A DNA stretch of 64,000 bases from Dehalococcoidia bacterium (GTDB taxonomy: Bacteria > Chloroflexota > Dehalococcoidia > Lucifugimonadales > Lucifugimonadaceae): NCBI GenBank assembly GCA_022824185.1, contig JAJEAU010000010.1, forward strand, positions 124,001-188,000. The letters are read 5' to 3'. A program made the position numbers and the translations under genes. This document shows, in pieces, positions 55,773 to 64,000 of the stretch. The first letter of the stretch is position 1. Every line of letters starts with the position of its first letter. Below the pieces are notes generated by a model that worked only from the letters and a program-made list of their open reading frames with translations, had not been told where the DNA came from and made no database searches.

Positions 55773-56369
55773 TTGACCGAATCGACACTCAATATCGCCC
55801 TCAAAGAATGGTCCGCGACCATCAACGCCTTGGCATCCGGAGATCAGATCTTCCTGTTGCGAAAAGGCGGCATCCGCGAACCCAACCGTCGGTTCGAACT
55901 TCCCGCACGGAGATTTCTGCTCTATCCAACCCAGTTTCACGAGGCAGATAGACTCTTGAAACCCGAGTTTCATCAGCTCCTAGACGCCGACAGGTCAAGT
56001 TCTCGGGATCAAGTAGTGTTCCGTGCCTGGGCGGAGGTCGCCGAAGTAGTGCCCATCGACTCTGCAGAACATTTCGCATCGTTGTCCGGACATCACGTCT
56101 GGACCGAGGAGTTCATCTCCAAACGAATCGCTTGGAAACCACGCCACGCCGCCGACCTCATCATTCTGAGAACTCATCGACTCGACAGTCCGTTATCGAT
56201 GGCCGTCGAATCTCACCACCGAGGATGCAAGTCCTGGGTCGATGTTGATCCGCCAATCGACGCAGCTCGGTCCACACCCGCTCTGCCCAATAGCGATTGG
56301 GAAAATCGAGTTCGAGAGATCAGCAGTCTTCTATCGCCGATCACCGCCGGAACCGTAACTGCAACATGA
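55773..56369 (+). CDS. DUF1802 family protein
   Basis: A 198-residue protein of DUF1802: [50 protein letters not shown] is the characteristic N-terminal block, followed by an aromatic-rich middle part and a variable C-terminus. The function is unknown. TTG start at 55773. Its stop overlaps the ATG of the aldo/keto reductase gene by 4 bases (ATGA). Confidence 0.85.
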   Translation: MTESTLNIALKEWSATINALASGDQIFLLRKGGIREPNRRFELPARRFLLYPTQFHEADRLLKPEFHQLLDADRSSSRDQVVFRAWAEVAEVVPIDSAEHFASLSGHHVWTEEFISKRIAWKPRHAADLIILRTHRLDSPLSMAVESHHRGCKSWVDVDPPIDAARSTPALPNSDWENRVREISSLLSPITAGTVTAT

Positions 56370-57436
56370 ACCATCGACGACTCAAAGGCACCGATCTTAC
56401 CCTCTCCGAAGTCGGCTTCGGCGTTTGGAGCGTCGCCACGACTTGGTGGGGAGTCAAGGACCACGACCTAGGCATCGACCTATTGCGAAAGGCTCGTGAC
56501 CAAGGGATCACCTTCTTCGATACAGCCCCAGCGTACGGCGATGGCTACGGCGAGACGATCCTCGCAGAAGCGTTCACCCGGTCGGAGATAGCCGACCTAG
56601 TCATCGGGACCAAGTTCGGATACGACATGGATGCACCCCGAACCGGCCATCGCGAACGCCCCCATGACTGGTCGCCACCGGCCGTCATCCAATCATGCGA
56701 GGACGCCCTCGGACGTTTGAACACGGATTGCATCGACCTATTCCAGATGCACAATCCCCGCCTCGACGCCATACGTCGCGACGACACGTTCGATGCCTTG
56801 GAAACCCTCAAGTCTGAAGGCAAGATCCGCTACTATGCCGCAGCTATAGGCCCTGACCTCGGTTGGCAAGACGAAGGCATCGCCGCGGTCTCGGAACGAC
56901 AGATCCCCGCTCAGATCATCTACTCCATCCTTGAACAAGATCCAGCTCGTGTGATCCTAGAGGCTGCGAGCAATAACGAAGTTGGGGTTTATACCAGAGT
57001 GCCTCACGCATCTGGGATGCTAGACGGCACCTACACGAAAGACACGGTGCTCGACGAATCGCCGTTTTCGACATCTGACCATCGCTCGCACCGTCGCCTG
57101 CTTTGGATGCGCTCGACGATTGGCAAACTCGCGAAACTGGACTTCCTTCTGGAAAACTACAACGCCACGATCGGCCAACTCGCAATCCGATTCTGCCTGA
57201 CACCTGAAACGGTTGCCTCGTGCACCCCTACGATTACCAGCATCGAAATGCTGGAGGAGTATGTCGCGGCATCGGATACTGTGCCATTCAGCGAGGCCGA
57301 CATCCAAGAACTAGACCGTCTTCACAAAACCAACTTCGACGTCGAAGAACAACCAGCACGGATGAAGTCCAGCACATCCAAAACCGGTTTCGTCCTGATG
57401 GATGGCGTGACCGAAGCGGAACCAATCGCCGCCTGA
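56366..57436 (+). CDS. Aldo/keto reductase
   Basis: A 356-residue AKR with tetrad residues Asp and Tyr in [14 protein letters not shown], Lys in VIGTKFGYD and His in LFQMHNPRL. The NADP-binding end is [27 protein letters not shown]. It is longer than the 291-residue AKR near 21 kb and not closely related. Coupled to the DUF1802 gene. Confidence 0.9.
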   Translation: MNHRRLKGTDLTLSEVGFGVWSVATTWWGVKDHDLGIDLLRKARDQGITFFDTAPAYGDGYGETILAEAFTRSEIADLVIGTKFGYDMDAPRTGHRERPHDWSPPAVIQSCEDALGRLNTDCIDLFQMHNPRLDAIRRDDTFDALETLKSEGKIRYYAAAIGPDLGWQDEGIAAVSERQIPAQIIYSILEQDPARVILEAASNNEVGVYTRVPHASGMLDGTYTKDTVLDESPFSTSDHRSHRRLLWMRSTIGKLAKLDFLLENYNATIGQLAIRFCLTPETVASCTPTITSIEMLEEYVAASDTVPFSEADIQELDRLHKTNFDVEEQPARMKSSTSKTGFVLMDGVTEAEPIAA

Positions 57437-57448
57437 TCTGCCCCTCCG

Positions 57449-57967
57449 CTACGAACTCGGCTTCTTCCCCTTATTCGGCCGACGCGTTTCGATTTCCGCC
57501 TCGTCTTCTTCCATCTCCCCATCGCTTTCATCCGCGTATCGGCTCAGTTCACCTTCCAAGAGATCAAAATCGCGCTTCGAGAATATGTGCACCATCCCGA
57601 AAAACGCTAGATCCCACATCTCCGGCGGCCAGCGTTTCACATACTCCAACGTCGGCCCGACTTGCATCGCATCGACCCAGTCTTCGGCTTCGGGCATGAC
57701 GTCAAGTTCGATGTTCACGCGGCTGCGAAAACGCTCCCGATTCGAATGATGCTTCCAAATCCGTGAACCATTCTGGAACGACTTCCCCTTGACCGTGGCC
57801 GTCGCCGCAAACTTCTTGCCGTCTTGGACGTAAAACACCAACCTGTCGCCAGATGCCATCTGCGACGCTTTCCTTCTGTTGGGGGTATCGATCCCCAACA
57901 GCTTGAAACCCTGATCCTTCGTGATGTCGAAGTTCTCTCGGCTTGTGTTTATCATCCAGCAGGTCAT
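57449..57967 (-). CDS. EVE domain-containing protein
   Basis: A 172-residue protein with an N-terminal EVE (PUA-like) fold: MTCWMINTSRENFDITKDQGFKLLGI, then ASGDRLVFYVQDGKKFAATATVKG and a terminal part rich in acidic and basic residues. EVE domains bind modified bases in DNA or RNA. Starting at 57967 is preferred because the fold begins there. It is convergent with the AKR gene. Confidence 0.88.
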   Translation of the reverse strand: MTCWMINTSRENFDITKDQGFKLLGIDTPNRRKASQMASGDRLVFYVQDGKKFAATATVKGKSFQNGSRIWKHHSNRERFRSRVNIELDVMPEAEDWVDAMQVGPTLEYVKRWPPEMWDLAFFGMVHIFSKRDFDLLEGELSRYADESDGEMEEDEAEIETRRPNKGKKPSS

Positions 57968-58047
57968 ATTCTTCTCAAGATAATACGCTAGGAATGAAGG
58001 CGTTCCACACTTCACCCATCAACTTCACACGCCCGACGAGGTGAGCA

Positions 58048-58542
58048 TTGACTGATCAAAGCCGCGAGATCGAACAACGCGTCACGTCTTTCCTTGACAG
58101 CATCGACGCAGAATACGAAATCGTCGACATTGACCCCGACTTCGCAGACACGATCAACTTCTGCGACAAATACGGCTTTCCCATCGAAACTTCCGGCAAC
58201 ACGATCATCGTTGCCAGCAAGCGCGGGGCCAAGAAACACTCCGCATCTGTGGTGCGCGCCGACAAACGTCTCGACGTCAATCACAAAGTGTGCGAACTGA
58301 TGGGCATCAAACGCGCCTCCTTCGCCAAGGCCGAAGAGACAGTCGAACTCACCGGCATGATGATCGGCGGCGTCACGTGCCTCGCTCTCCCTGCCGACAT
58401 CCCCATCTACATCGACGCCGCCCTCCTCGACCAGCCTTACGTGATCCTGGGCGGCGGGAGCCGATCGACCAAGATCAAAGCAAATCCCAGCGTCTTGGCA
58501 AAAATCCCCAACGCCACGATTATTGACGACTTGACGCTTTAA
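58048..58542 (+). CDS. YbaK/ProX-type aminoacyl-tRNA deacylase-like protein
   Basis: A 164-residue protein of the YbaK/EbsC group: residues 50–110 contain NTIIVASKRGAKKHSASVVRADKRLDVNHKVCELMG, and GMMIGGVTCLALPADIPIYID follows, the usual active-site region with a conserved Lys. These edit mischarged tRNA (for example Cys-tRNA-Pro). Start TTG at 58048 after GAGGTGAG. It is convergent with pstA. Confidence 0.87.
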   Translation: MTDQSREIEQRVTSFLDSIDAEYEIVDIDPDFADTINFCDKYGFPIETSGNTIIVASKRGAKKHSASVVRADKRLDVNHKVCELMGIKRASFAKAEETVELTGMMIGGVTCLALPADIPIYIDAALLDQPYVILGGGSRSTKIKANPSVLAKIPNATIIDDLTL

Positions 58543-58586
58543 TCAGGTCGTGAGGTGCTCGGGATCGGTTGCCCTTCCCTCTGTGG

Positions 58587-58606
58587 ATTCCGGCCTTCGC
58601 CGGAAT
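58587..58606. repeat. REP-like palindrome in the YbaK–pstA convergent gap
   Basis: ATTCCGGC-CTTC-GCCGGAAT is a perfect 8-bp dyad with a 4-base loop, 44 bases after the YbaK gene stop. It belongs to the same family as the copy at 43385. It may end transcription from both sides. Confidence 0.7.
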
Positions 58607-58649
58607 GACGAGGTTTGTGCAGGGGTCCTAGTTGGTGGGAGCGGCCGGT

Positions 58650-59531
58650 TTAGTATTCCGCCCGCCGTTGGAACTTGGCTCGGATGTAGATCGCCGCTGC
58701 GTTCATCGTCAGCAACATGATCAGCAGGATCACGATCGCCGCGGCAGCAATGTGCCGGAAATCGTCTTGCGGTTGCGATACCCAACTCACGATTTGAAGC
58801 GGCAAAACCGTAAACCGATCGAACGGTGAAGTCGGCACGTAGGTGATGAAGACCAGAGAACTCACCACCAGAATGGGTGCCGTCTCCCCAATGGCTCGCG
58901 ACATCGCCAAAATTATGCCGGACATCATGCTTGGAATCGCTTGCGGCAACACAACCATCTTCACAACCTGCCATCGCGTCGCACCCATGGCGTACGCAGC
59001 ATCTCGATAGCTTGGCGGAACCGCCCGGATCGCCTCTTGCGACGCAATGATCACGATGGGCATGACCAATAGCGAAAGCGTCAGCGCGCCAGCCAAAAGG
59101 CTCCTCTGACCATCGAACAGGTACTGAACGAATATCGCCAAACCGAGCAACCCGTAAACGACTGACGGGACACCCGCCAAATTCGAGATATTCAACTGGA
59201 CTAGACGAGTCACCCGGTTTTCCGGTGCGAACTCCTCCAAATACACGGCGGTCGCGATGCCAACTGGCACCGTCATCAACGCGGTGAGGATAATCACCCA
59301 GAATGTGCCTGCGATGGGTGCGAGTATCCCCGCCTGATCGGGGTACCGCGACGAATAGCTTGTGAGGAACTGCCAGTCCAGCCAGCCGATGCTGTCGACG
59401 AAAACTTCGATCAGCAACCAGGCTAGAACCAACACTCCGACCACCACCGAACCGAAGAACAGCGCAGCGAAGACGTTGTCCCTCGCCAACCGGTAGGTCT
59501 TTCGTGTGTTGCGTTGAGTTTGAATTGCCAT
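58650..59531 (-). CDS. pstA: Phosphate ABC transporter permease PstA
   Basis: A 293-residue inner-membrane permease with six helices, including TFWVIILTALMTVPVGIATAVYLEEFAPEN and the EAA motif YAMGATRWQVVKMVVLPQAI typical of PstA. It pairs with PstC to import phosphate. The gene lies 57 bases after pstC in the same operon. No pstB or phoU follows before the convergent YbaK gene. Confidence 0.94.
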   Translation of the reverse strand: MAIQTQRNTRKTYRLARDNVFAALFFGSVVVGVLVLAWLLIEVFVDSIGWLDWQFLTSYSSRYPDQAGILAPIAGTFWVIILTALMTVPVGIATAVYLEEFAPENRVTRLVQLNISNLAGVPSVVYGLLGLAIFVQYLFDGQRSLLAGALTLSLLVMPIVIIASQEAIRAVPPSYRDAAYAMGATRWQVVKMVVLPQAIPSMMSGIILAMSRAIGETAPILVVSSLVFITYVPTSPFDRFTVLPLQIVSWVSQPQDDFRHIAAAAIVILLIMLLTMNAAAIYIRAKFQRRAEY

Positions 59532-59588
59532 CTCAGCTACCTGTCATTGGATGCGTTGCGATATTCACGTTGGGACTTGATCAGCCGG

Positions 59589-60695
59589 TTACTCGTATTT
59601 CTGGCGGAACCGCTGCACGACCAATCGTCCCATGATGTTCATGACCAGCGTGACGATGAAGAGCAGCAATCCAACGACAAAGATCGTGTAGTACTCGATT
59701 TCGCCATGGGGAGTATCACCCAACGCCACGTTGACGATGAATGCCGTCATCGCCTGCACAGCTTCGAGAGGGTTGAAAGTCAAGTTCGGACGTCCGCCTG
59801 CTGCGAGGTAGACAATCATGGTCTCGCCGACCGCCCTAGACACGGCAAGGATGAAGGACGAAACGATGCCGGACAACGCCGCCGGGACAACGACTTTGGT
59901 CGCTACCTCGAATCGGGTGGCTCCGAGGGCGTATGCGGCGTCTCGTAGAGAGCGCGGGACCGAGATCATCGCGTCCTCGCTCAACGTCGTTACCATCGGC
60001 ATGATCATGATGCCCATGACCAAACCTGCGCTTAACGCGCTGAACGTTCCGAGGTTATCGTCGCCGATTATGAACCGCAGCGCCGGTCCGACCGTCAGCA
60101 ACGCGAAGTAGCCATAGACAACCGTCGGTATGCCGGCCAACACCTCCAGCACTGGCTTGATCACCCTCCTCACGCTTTCCGGCGCATATTCGGAAAGGTA
60201 TATCGCCGCACCGATCCCTAGACCAAGTGACACGACACCGGCGACAGCAGCCACCAAAAAGGTGCCAGTCAATAGCGGGATTACGCCAAAGGATTGACCT
60301 AGATCGCGGTACGGTTTGAACAACGGCGCCCATTTGGTGCCCGTAAGAAAATCCCAAATCCCGACGCGTTGGATTGTGCCGTTGACGCCCGGTTCGCAAG
60401 ATTTGATCGGCTCACCTTCATTTAGGACACATACCTCTTCTTGGAAGAACCCGACGCTCTGCGACACGAGAACGGCCACGATCCCTATCGTCGTCAAGAT
60501 TGAGATCAGCGCCGCCGCACGCAACACCCACAACACGGTCGCCTGTTCCAGATTCCGCCGTGAGCGGTGACGCGCCAGTTGCGCCTCGTCTATTCTCAGC
60601 GACATCGTGGTTGGGCCGCCTTTTGCATCATCGGGCTGATGCTCGGGCGTTGAGAGGTTGATGCTGGCTCCCATGACCCCGTGCTCTGTTGCCAT
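59589..60695 (-). CDS. pstC: Phosphate ABC transporter permease PstC
   Basis: A 368-residue permease. The N-terminal about 70 residues are hydrophilic; the helices start at AAALISILTTIGIVAVLVSQSV. A periplasmic loop with two Cys (VCVLNEGEPIKSCEPG) is unusual in length and could hold a disulfide. The core GVVSLGLGIGAAIYLSEYAPESVRR and the EAA motif YALGATRFEVATKVVVPAAL are PstC-like. The ATG at 60695 has AAAGG 7 bases upstream; an internal ATG at 60605 is the alternative. Confidence 0.93.
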   Translation of the reverse strand: MATEHGVMGASINLSTPEHQPDDAKGGPTTMSLRIDEAQLARHRSRRNLEQATVLWVLRAAALISILTTIGIVAVLVSQSVGFFQEEVCVLNEGEPIKSCEPGVNGTIQRVGIWDFLTGTKWAPLFKPYRDLGQSFGVIPLLTGTFLVAAVAGVVSLGLGIGAAIYLSEYAPESVRRVIKPVLEVLAGIPTVVYGYFALLTVGPALRFIIGDDNLGTFSALSAGLVMGIMIMPMVTTLSEDAMISVPRSLRDAAYALGATRFEVATKVVVPAALSGIVSSFILAVSRAVGETMIVYLAAGGRPNLTFNPLEAVQAMTAFIVNVALGDTPHGEIEYYTIFVVGLLLFIVTLVMNIMGRLVVQRFRQKYE

Positions 60696-60753
60696 CGTTA
60701 GCCTTTCGGTGGATCGTCGCCCGTTATGTTGGTTTCAATGGTGACCATTAGCG

Positions 60754-60775
60754 AAAAATCCCCATCAATTGGGGA
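60754..60775 (-). terminator. Weak intrinsic terminator-like hairpin between pstS and pstC
   Basis: On the minus strand a 5-bp stem TCCCC/GGGGA with a 7-base loop is followed by five T. It lies 59 bases before the pstC start. The stem is short, so partial rather than complete termination is likely. Confidence 0.4.
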
Positions 60776-60816
60776 ATGTCTTTACGAAACACTTGATTTC
60801 TTAAGTTAATTATGGT

Positions 60817-60854
60817 GGTGCGTGGCGGCGCTATAAATCGCGCCGCCTCGCACC
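60817..60854 (-). other. Strong intercistronic hairpin downstream of pstS
   Basis: Arms GGTGCG-T-GGCGGCGC and GCGCCGCC-T-CGCACC form a 14-bp stem with one T·T mismatch and an 8-base loop, 9 bases after the pstS stop. No T run follows. Such hairpins can protect the upstream mRNA from 3' decay and raise the amount of the binding protein over the permeases. Confidence 0.6.
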
Positions 60855-60863
60855 GTCGTCTAA

Positions 60864-63827
60864 TCACCGTTGGACTTGCACGTCCGGCGTCGGATTCGCC
60901 ACGAGGGCCAAACCGGCGTCGTACAAGTGCTGAGGCAGACCGACGTAACCGACGCTGGCGGCCAAGTCGGCGGCGTTGCGAAGGTAGAAGTCGACGAATG
61001 CTCGCACCTCTTCACGCTCGAGCGCCGCGATGCTCACGTAGATGTAAAGCGGTCGGCTCAGTGGTGAGTATGTCCCGTTGTTGATCGTCTCCTCGTTAGG
61101 CTCGATACAACCGGACCCTCCGTCGACACCCACGAGCTTGAGTTTGTCGGTGTTCGCGATGTAGTAAGCGTAACCGAAGTAGCCCAATGCGCCTTTGTCT
61201 CCAGCGATGCCCTGCACCAGCACGTTGTCGTCAACTGCCGGGAAGAAGTCGTCACGGATGACACCTGTGTCGCCGTTGATCTCCTCGGTGAAGTAGTCGA
61301 ACGTGCCAGAGTCGGCGTCGGGACCGTAGAGGACGATCTCACGGTCTGGGAAGCTCGGGTCAACCTGGTTCCAGTTGCTGATCGCGCTGTCCGGCTTCCA
61401 GATCTCGTTCAACTGTTCGACCGACAAGCATGTCGCCCAGTCATTGCTGGGGTTGACCAGGACGGATAGACCGTCGTATGCAACCGTCAGTTCGATGAAC
61501 TCAACGCCGTTTTCGGCGGCAAGTTCGCGCTCGGAGTCCTTGATCGGTCGGGAAGCATCTGAAACGACCGTTTCGCCCGCCGCGAATTTCTTGAAGCCAC
61601 CGCCCGTGCCGGAGATACCGACCGGAATCTGGACATTCGAGTGTTCCTTTCGGAACTCTTCCGCGGCCGCGACCGTCACGGGGTAAACCGTGGACGAACC
61701 ATCGATGATGATTTCGCCGGACAAGGGACCTGACGGCTCGAACGGCTTCACCGCCATCATCATGGCATCACCGACATCCGGGACCGGATTGTTCAGCAAA
61801 ACCAGACCTTCGTCGTACAGCGGCTGGGGAAGGCCGACGTAACCAACGCTGGCGGCCAGTTCGGCCGCATTGCGGAGGTAGAAGTCGACGAATGCTTTGA
61901 CTTCCTGGCGCTGGAGCGAGTCGATGCTCACGTAGATGAACAGCGGTCGGCTCAGCGGGGTGTACCTACCGTTGTTGATCGTCTCTTCGCTCGGCTCGAT
62001 ACACCCTTCGCCGTGGTCAACGCCCACGAGCTTGAGTTTGTCAGCGTTCGCGATGTAGTAGGCGTAACCGAAGTAACCCAATGCGCCTTTGTCACCAGCG
62101 ATGCCTTGAACTAGCACGTTGTCGTCAACGGCCGGGAAGAAGTCGTCACGGATGACGCCGGTATCGCCGTTGATTTCTTCGGTGAAGTAGTCGAACGTAC
62201 CGGAGTCGGCATCGGGGCCGTACAGGATGATCTCTTGATTCGGGAAGCTCGGGTCTACCTGGTTCCAGTTGTTGATCGAGCTGTCCGGCTTCCAGATCTC
62301 GTGGAGCTGGTCGGTTGTCAAACAGGTCGCCCAGTCATTCTCCGGATTCACGAGCACGGACAGGCCGTCGTATGCCACCGTCAACTCGATGAATTCGACG
62401 CCATTCTCAGCCGCGAGTTCTCGCTCGGAGTCCTTGATCGGTCGAGATGCATCGGAGATGACGGTCTCGCCGACGGTGAACTTCTTGAAGCCACCGCCCG
62501 TGCCGGAGATACCTACCGGAATTTGGACACTCGGGTGTTCCTTTCGGAACTCTTCGGCAGCTGCGACCGTAACAGGGTAGACCGTGGACGAACCGTCGAT
62601 CAGAATTTCGCCGTCAAGCGTGGCGGTTACCACGACAGCCTCAGGAACGATGCGCTTCAGGTCCGGGGTCGGGTTAGCGACCTTGGCTTCCATCTGGTCG
62701 TAGAGCGGCTGGGGCAGTCCAACGTAACCAACGCTGGCGGCGAGGTCTGCCGCGTTCTCAAGATAGAAGTCGATGAAGGCTTTCACCTCAGGTCGGCCTA
62801 GTGACTGGATGTTGACGTAGATGAAGAGCGGTCGGCTCAACGGGGTGTAGGAACCGTTGTTGATCGTCTCTTCGCTGGGCTCGACACATCCATCGCCCGG
62901 GTCGACGCCGACGAGCTTGAGCTTGTCGGTGTTTGCGATGTAGTAGGCGTAGCCGAAGTAACCGAGTGCACCTCGGTCACCGGCGATGCCCTGCACCAGC
63001 ACATTGTCGTCAACCGCCGGGAAGAAGTCGTCGCGGATCACGCCGGTGTCGCCGTTGATCTCTTCGGTGAAGTAGTCGAACGTGCCGGAGTCGGCGTCAG
63101 GGCCGTAAAGAACTATTTCGAGGTCAGGGAAGCTCGGGTCAACCTGGTTCCAGTTGCTGATCGTGCTGTCGGGCTTCCAGATCTCGTGGAGCTGGTCGGT
63201 CGTGAGACACGTTGCCCAGTCGTTGGCAGGGTTAACCAGAACTGAGAGGCCGTCGTACGCGACGGTCAACTCGATGAACGTGATACCGCTTTGCGCCGCT
63301 GCTTCACGCTCGGAGTCTTTGATCGGCCGAGATGCATCGGAGATGACCGTCTCGCCGGCTGAGAATTTCTTGAAGCCACCGCCCGTGCCGGAGATACCGA
63401 CTGGGATCTGGACTTGCGGGTGTTCCTTGCGGAACTCTTCGGCTGCGGCGACGGTCACAGGGTAGACAGTCGACGAACCGTCGATGATGATTTCGCCAGA
63501 CAGCGGACCCTCAGTCGGGTCGGCGCCTTCACGCGCAGGAGCCGCCGTTGCCGCTGGGGCCGCGGTTGCTGCTGCTTGCGCTTGCTCACCAGCGCGTGCG
63601 GGGGCTGCGGTTGCAGCCGGGGCCGCCGACCGTGCCGCTTCCGCGGGTCGCGCAGTCGCTGCTGGAGCAGCTGCCGCACCTGGGACTGCGGTCGCCGCCG
63701 GTCGCGCCGTCGCCGGAGCTTGCGGTTCTTCGTCGCTACTGCAAGCAGCGAATACCATCACTGCCAACAGACCGACCATTAAAAGGCTCTTGGCATTAAC
63801 CAGTTGCCTAACGAGTTGATATTGCAT
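60864..63827 (-). CDS. pstS: Triple-domain PstS-like phosphate-binding lipoprotein
   Basis: A 987-residue lipoprotein carrying three full PstS-type substrate-binding domains. The signal peptide ends VFAAC with Cys29 as the lipidation site; residues 30–110 are an Ala/Pro-rich linker. Domain 1 starts near residue 112, domain 2 near 407 and domain 3 near 705, each about 285 residues. All three keep the phosphate-site motifs [34 protein letters not shown] and [16 protein letters not shown]. Linkers between domains differ in sequence. Normal PstS has one domain (about 320–370 residues). The ATG at 63827 gives the signal peptide. Upstream is a 7-bp dyad. Confidence 0.94.
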   Translation of the reverse strand: MQYQLVRQLVNAKSLLMVGLLAVMVFAACSSDEEPQAPATARPAATAVPGAAAAPAATARPAEAARSAAPAATAAPARAGEQAQAAATAAPAATAAPAREGADPTEGPLSGEIIIDGSSTVYPVTVAAAEEFRKEHPQVQIPVGISGTGGGFKKFSAGETVISDASRPIKDSEREAAAQSGITFIELTVAYDGLSVLVNPANDWATCLTTDQLHEIWKPDSTISNWNQVDPSFPDLEIVLYGPDADSGTFDYFTEEINGDTGVIRDDFFPAVDDNVLVQGIAGDRGALGYFGYAYYIANTDKLKLVGVDPGDGCVEPSEETINNGSYTPLSRPLFIYVNIQSLGRPEVKAFIDFYLENAADLAASVGYVGLPQPLYDQMEAKVANPTPDLKRIVPEAVVVTATLDGEILIDGSSTVYPVTVAAAEEFRKEHPSVQIPVGISGTGGGFKKFTVGETVISDASRPIKDSERELAAENGVEFIELTVAYDGLSVLVNPENDWATCLTTDQLHEIWKPDSSINNWNQVDPSFPNQEIILYGPDADSGTFDYFTEEINGDTGVIRDDFFPAVDDNVLVQGIAGDKGALGYFGYAYYIANADKLKLVGVDHGEGCIEPSEETINNGRYTPLSRPLFIYVSIDSLQRQEVKAFVDFYLRNAAELAASVGYVGLPQPLYDEGLVLLNNPVPDVGDAMMMAVKPFEPSGPLSGEIIIDGSSTVYPVTVAAAEEFRKEHSNVQIPVGISGTGGGFKKFAAGETVVSDASRPIKDSERELAAENGVEFIELTVAYDGLSVLVNPSNDWATCLSVEQLNEIWKPDSAISNWNQVDPSFPDREIVLYGPDADSGTFDYFTEEINGDTGVIRDDFFPAVDDNVLVQGIAGDKGALGYFGYAYYIANTDKLKLVGVDGGSGCIEPNEETINNGTYSPLSRPLYIYVSIAALEREEVRAFVDFYLRNAADLAASVGYVGLPQHLYDAGLALVANPTPDVQVQR

Positions 63828-63869
63828 CGGGTCTCGGATCTCCTGATACCTATCTGGATCATTTCGCGA

Positions 63870-63888
63870 AGCGCACAATTCGTGCGCT
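63870..63888. promoter_or_regulatory. Inverted repeat upstream of pstS
   Basis: AGCGCAC-N5-GTGCGCT is a perfect 7-bp dyad 43 bases upstream of the pstS ATG. It may be an operator or a 5'UTR hairpin. It does not look like a Pho box, which is made of direct repeats. From here to the window end I see no gene. Confidence 0.4.
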
Positions 63889-64000
63889 CACCAAGGAATC
63901 ACGATGCAACATCACTTTTAATGGATATTTACAAAGGTGGCGTGAACGGAACGTCCATCATCGAATCGGCAACTTCACCGAGAATCTCGAACCCTCACCA

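Noticed and set aside
60864..63827. Triple PstS as an assembly or duplication artefact
   Set aside because: The three copies differ in sequence and have different linkers, and the frame stays open throughout.
63942..64000. Possible start of a plus-strand gene (GTG at 63942) at the right edge
   Set aside because: Only about 19 codons are visible, with no ribosome site match or recognisable motif.

Overview
The window looks like a chromosomal piece of a free-living bacterium of the Chloroflexota, most like the marine SAR202 / Dehalococcoidia-related lineages. This is an inference from gene content: an ImuB–DUF6504–DnaE2 mutasome, an enolase-superfamily sugar-acid enzyme, tandem mannonate-dehydratase-like genes, a large array of two-domain VOC proteins, DinB paralogs, and a split PntA1/PntA2/PntB transhydrogenase. 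No 16S rRNA or other decisive marker is present. Genes are dense, base composition looks even, and I saw no transposase, phage gene, CRISPR array or rRNA.

Layout. 1–3.9 kb (minus): SOS-type mutasome operon imuB–DUF6504–dnaE2 with a perfect inverted repeat over its promoter; dnaE2 runs off the left edge. 4–5 kb: an internally duplicated small protein paired with a retropepsin-like protease. 5.1–12.5 kb: MoaD/ThiS carrier, then aroB-aroK-aroC-aroE, ruvX and alaS (minus). 12.6–13.3 kb: HigBA-type toxin–antitoxin and tRNA-Lys. 13.5–19.4 kb: a GPP34–cytochrome P450 fusion divergent from a 3beta-HSD-like dehydrogenase, a steroid 5alpha-reductase-like membrane enzyme and an NCS2 permease with an unusual C-terminal domain. 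19.4–31.2 kb: lipoprotein, acyltransferase, aldo/keto reductase, AI-2E exporter, enolase-superfamily enzyme, MacB-like ABC exporter, SRAP protein and two small NAD-binding proteins. 31.3–43.4 kb: DUF4160/DUF2442 pair, transhydrogenase operon, membrane-anchored YedY-like molybdoenzyme, orphan RHH protein, GH3 glycosidase, lactonase and aconitase. 43.4–54.1 kb (minus): two SDRs, six tandem two-domain VOC genes (one broken by a stop), three DinB genes and two mannonate dehydratases. 54.4–58.5 kb: flavodoxin, TatD, DUF1802, AKR, EVE and YbaK proteins. 58.6–63.8 kb (minus): pstA, pstC and a PstS-like lipoprotein with three complete phosphate-binding domains in one chain.

How the parts may work together. 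The aro genes form an almost complete late shikimate pathway. The P450, 3beta-HSD-like and 5alpha-reductase-like genes suggest oxidation and reduction of a polycyclic terpenoid or steroid-like lipid. The enolase-superfamily enzyme, GH3, lactonase and mannonate dehydratases fit uptake and oxidation of sugars and sugar acids, with aconitase and transhydrogenase in central metabolism.

The most unusual items are the GPP34–P450 fusion, the triple PstS, the mosaic mannonate-dehydratase duplication, the VOC array with one nonsense-interrupted member, and the duplicated-protein/protease pair.
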